From: Norana najaformis
Taxonomy: Eukaryota > Annelida > Clitellata > Crassiclitellata > Hormogastridae
DNA: 64,000 nucleotides
Assembly: GCA_964023275.1 (NCBI GenBank)
Contig: OZ029915.1
Coordinates: forward strand, 15,568,712 to 15,632,711
Reading direction: 5' to 3'
Below, one piece after another: positions 61,340-64,000 of the stretch. A model generated the notes under the pieces. It did no database searches, was not told the origin of the DNA, and worked only from the letters and a program-made list of their open reading frames with translations. The position numbers and the translations under genes are program-made. Every line of letters starts with the position of its first letter. The first letter of the stretch is position 1.

Positions 61340-61499
61340 TAGTACCTTGTGAACTATAATACAGATTTTGAAATGAATTCTTTGTTCAATGGGCAGCCAG
61401 TGGAATGAGTGTAATATTGTCTTAGTATGCTGATATATAGAGGTCTTTGTTATGGCTCTGGCTAGAGAGTTTTGAATAATTTGCAGTTTGTGGTGATCT
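61340..61499 (-). mobile_element. old CR1 fragment
   Basis: Plus-strand TTTGTTCAATGGGCAGCCAG (about 61382-61402) is the complement of the LHWLP codons with flanks, followed by GTAATATT and GGTCTTTGTTATGGCTCTGG as in the copy at 22640-22870. It stops where the next CR1 begins. Confidence 0.6.
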
Positions 61500-61855
61500 C
61501 CCTTAGTAATTAATTAATTAGAAACTTATAGAGCACCAGTGTCAATGCGCAAGGCATCAACCGATGGTGCTTCAAATTTAAGCCGCATTCAGGGAAATAT
61601 CCAAAAGATCAGTCCACTAAGACAGAGAGGCAGCCTACGTTGGAAAAGCCAACGGAAAAAGGTAAGTCTTAAGAACGAAACGACTGAAAGAGACTGGGCA
61701 TAACGTACTGATGCAAGAAGAGAATTTCAAAATTACGGACCAGCAAACGAAATAGCTAGCTTACCAAAAACAGTTCTAGTTTCTGGCACAACAAGAAAAA
61801 GGCATTTAGATGACATTGTTGAATGATGACGAGTTTGAGGTGTAATGACTGATTT

Positions 61856-62668
61856 TCAGTATTGTGGTTGTCCAGAGTTCAATGTTTTGTAAACTATAAG
61901 CCCCAATTTACAAGAAATTCTTTGCTGAATAGGGAGCCAATGCAAGGATTTAAGTACGTGGGTTATATGCTCATATTTTGATGTAACAGTTATGGGTCTG
62001 GCCAAAGAGTTCTGTATTGTTTGAAGTTTCTGTATGTTTGACTTTGTGATACTGGTAAGAAGTGAATTACAGTAATCCAGGCGACTGGAGGCCAGTGCGT
62101 TTGATAGAGATATCCTTAAAGACATAGGGACATATCACCGAATTCTGCATATGTCACAAATATGCATATACGATGACTTGCAAATTCCATTTATATAGTT
62201 GGTGAGAGACATAGCAGAATCAAAAATAACACCCAAGTTACGAGCAGCATCAACCAGCTTCACAAGTGAATCACCCAGTTTTAAAGATTTAAGCCATTCA
62301 AACTTCTTAAGCTTCAAAATTCAAAATTGAGATGGATCTGTAATTAGACAGCTCACTTGGGTCAAGGATTTAAGCCATTCAAACTTCTTAAGTTGCTGTG
62401 GAGTGCCCAGTAGTAGAAATTCAGTCTTCGATGGATTAAGGAGGAGTTTATTTGCTGCCATCCAAGACTGTAGCTCCTCAAAGGCATCGGACAATAGCTG
62501 TGCAGATGAGTGACAAGATGAACTGTCAAATGAAATGTAGATTTGGGTATCATCTGCATAGAAATGATATCCTAATGAATGATTGTACAGCTGTGTACCT
62601 AAAGGTGTGGTGTATAACGTGAACAAGAGAGGACCAAATATAGAACCCTGCAGGACACCACAGGTCAA
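61856..62668 (-). pseudogene. CR1 RT, C-terminal half
   Basis: In order: [20 protein letters not shown] (motif B region, 62660), [17 protein letters not shown] (motif C, 62575), [20 protein letters not shown] (62470-62410), a duplicated KKFEWLKSL segment (62392-62367 and 62311-62286), LVDAARNLGVIFDSAMSLTN (62260-62200), SRLDYCNSLLTSITKSNIQK (62090-62030) and LKSLHWLPIQQRISCKL (61950-61900). A frame change follows the duplication. Confidence 0.78.
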
Positions 62669-62725
62669 GAAAACACTAGATTAATAATATCCATTTAAAT
62701 ATACTGATTGAGTGCATAGGCTGAG

Positions 62726-63652
62726 TTAAGTAGCAAACCAATGTAGGGCAGGACCAGAAACCTTAAACCAATGCTGGAGACGATGCAGAAGGAGAGAATG
62801 GTCCACAGTGTCAAAGGTAGCAGACAATTCAAGGATAACAAGAGCTGTCAACTTACCCTTATCCTTGGAGCACATGATATAATTATGAACAGCAAGAAGT
62901 GCAGATTTTGTTGAATGAAACTTGCGGTAAGTGGACTGAAATGGAGAGATTAGTGAGTTGGAAGATAGGTGGGTTTGCATACGATTTAAAACTACCAGTT
63001 CAAGAATTTTAGATACAAAATTTAACGTTGAAGTAGGTCTGAAATTAGACAGGTCACCCGGGTCAAGAGAAGGTTTCTTTAGCAGAGGATGAACTATGGC
63101 ATGAGCAAAAGCAGATGGGAAAGATCCCTCAAGCAATGAGAAATTGATAATTGATGTAATAGTTGGACCCAGGACGTCAAAGCATTCTTTCAGAAAAGTT
63201 GTAGGAATGGTGTCTAGGAGAGAGGTTTTGTCAGGTGAAGAAAGTATGAGCCTGCAAACCTTTGCAAGAGTTGTTGGCTGAAAGTAATCTAAGACCAGAG
63301 GTGAAGAACTAGGATGAAGAAATTTATCAGATACCGAATGACCAATGAATTTAAGCCTAATACCTGAAATTTTATCAGCAAAAAAGGTCAAAAATTTACA
63401 GGGTAGCTGCTCTTGGGTATCAGAGAACACAGCAGAGGATAAATTTAACTGCTCTCTATGTAATAATTTGTTCAAAGCTGTCCACAAAGTTTTTGGTGAT
63501 GTAGAACTTTCAGCAATTAAATTCTTTAAATATTCAAATTTTGCGGATGAAACAAGTTTGCACACATGTTTACACTGTTGCTTAAACCTGTTGTGGTCAG
63601 ACGGAAGGCAAGAGTGGCGCCACCAACGCTCTGACTGACTTCTGCGACGCAT
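62726..63652 (-). pseudogene. CR1 RT, N-terminal half
   Basis: A 308-residue open frame: SERWWRHSCLPSDHNRFKQQ, VSSAKFEYLKNLIAESSTSP, KTLWTALNKLLH, FADKISGIR, DTIPTTFLKECFDVLGPTIT, SIINFSLLEGSFPSAFAHAI, VHPLLKKPSLDPGDLSNFRP, KILELVVLNRMQTHLSSNSL, RKFHSTKSALLAVHNYI and ALVILELSATFDTVDHSLLL. The last is motif A, where the usual catalytic Asp (LDLSAAFD) is Glu in LELSATFD, a change expected to inactivate. Shares strong similarity with the plus-strand fragment at 36780-37682. Confidence 0.8.
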
Positions 63653-63804
63653 AGCTTCAGAAATGGCAGAGTTGAACCAAGGCTATGGTATGTGCTCTGC
63701 TGCTCTCTTGGTTTGAAAAGTAATTTGCCTATCAAGAAGCTCAGTTAAAGTGGACTGGAACTGCATAGCTAGTTCATTAGATGTTTGTCCAGGGTACCAG
63801 AGAT

Positions 63805-64000
63805 GACAATATTGGGTGTTACCCTATCGAGGATGTTAAATTTTGATTCTCATATTGATCGGATTCATAGTCAGGCGCATCAGTCTTTATATGCCATACG
63901 AATTCTTGTAGCACATGGCCTAACTGGCCCTCAGCTCTACGATGTTGTCTGAGCCACAACACTGGCCAGGATGCTGTACGCCTCTCCCGTGTGGTGGGGC
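63805..64000 (+). mobile_element. jockey/CR1-like LINE fragment at window edge
   Basis: The plus strand reads LGVTL then MLNFDSHIDRIHSQAHQSLY, AIRILVAHGL, QLYDVV-ATTLARMLYASPVW and WG, matching the minus-strand element at 11543-12184 block for block. One in-frame TGA (63950-63952) replaces the Arg codon. The element continues beyond the window. Confidence 0.78.

Larger units (their letters stand above)
61500..63790 (-). mobile_element. CR1 (L2-like) LINE, minus strand, RT nearly complete
   Basis: From 63790 to 61500: linker and RT with 3' end at the (TAAT)n stretch (61500-61515). Contains an open 308-residue piece, the YADD box and the C-terminal blocks described below. Endonuclease is not seen. 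An 81-bp duplication sits at 62286-62392. The copy lies inside an older CR1 (61340-61499). Confidence 0.8.

Noticed and set aside
54900-61340. Further ODAD4 exons in intron 3
   Set aside because: I looked for the conserved segment that follows the TPRs in vertebrate ODAD4 but found no plus-strand match with splice sites.

Overview
This is a 64 kb piece of a metazoan nuclear genome. It has one recognisable host gene spread over very large introns. Almost all the rest is layered transposable-element debris. The mix of CR1/jockey-group, RTE and endonuclease-bearing RT retroelements, Ty3/gypsy, hAT, piggyBac, pogo and CACTA-like elements, and a tRNA-derived SINE fits an aquatic invertebrate or basal deuterostome. 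I cannot name the species. There are no bacterial-style operons, rRNA genes or CRISPR arrays.

Host gene: three plus-strand exons at 2615-2791, 35615-35746 and 52577-52730 join in frame (phases 0, 0, 1). They encode the N-terminal TPR region of a protein that reads like ODAD4/TTC25, the outer dynein arm docking complex subunit of motile cilia. Intron 1 is about 32.8 kb and intron 2 about 16.8 kb. Intron 3 runs off the right edge, so the rest of the gene lies outside the window.

Layout: 0-2.6 kb is upstream flank with a SINE. Intron 1 holds an inverted satellite-like array (3.1-4.06 kb), a CR1 split by an RTE fragment (4.4-7.1), a poorly understood stretch ending in an integrase-core fragment (7.1-10.45), a jockey/CR1 copy split by a minus-strand RTE (11.5-15.8), gypsy remains split by a CR1 (15.8-21.7), more CR1 (22-27), a pogo-type element inside a CR1 (27.6-29.3), and an old RTE split by a young RTE copy (29.4-35.1). 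Intron 2 holds a cluster of minus-strand retroelements with RT, CCHC and restriction-like endonuclease domains, lying among (TAA)n tracts (37.7-52.2). One of them is split by a second young RTE copy, which is itself split by a 2.6 kb CACTG-ended DNA transposon. Intron 3 holds a hAT with piggyBac remains (57-59.2), a second hAT relic (59.2-59.6) and CR1 copies to the right edge.

The relative order of many insertions can be read from target-site duplications and from host-element reading frames that rejoin when the insert is removed. The points most worth attention are the CACTG-ended transposon with its little-described transposase, the split EN/RT reading frames joined by an ATGA overlap in both young RTE copies, the (TAA)n-associated endonuclease retroelements, and the three-level nest at 44.6-52.2 kb.
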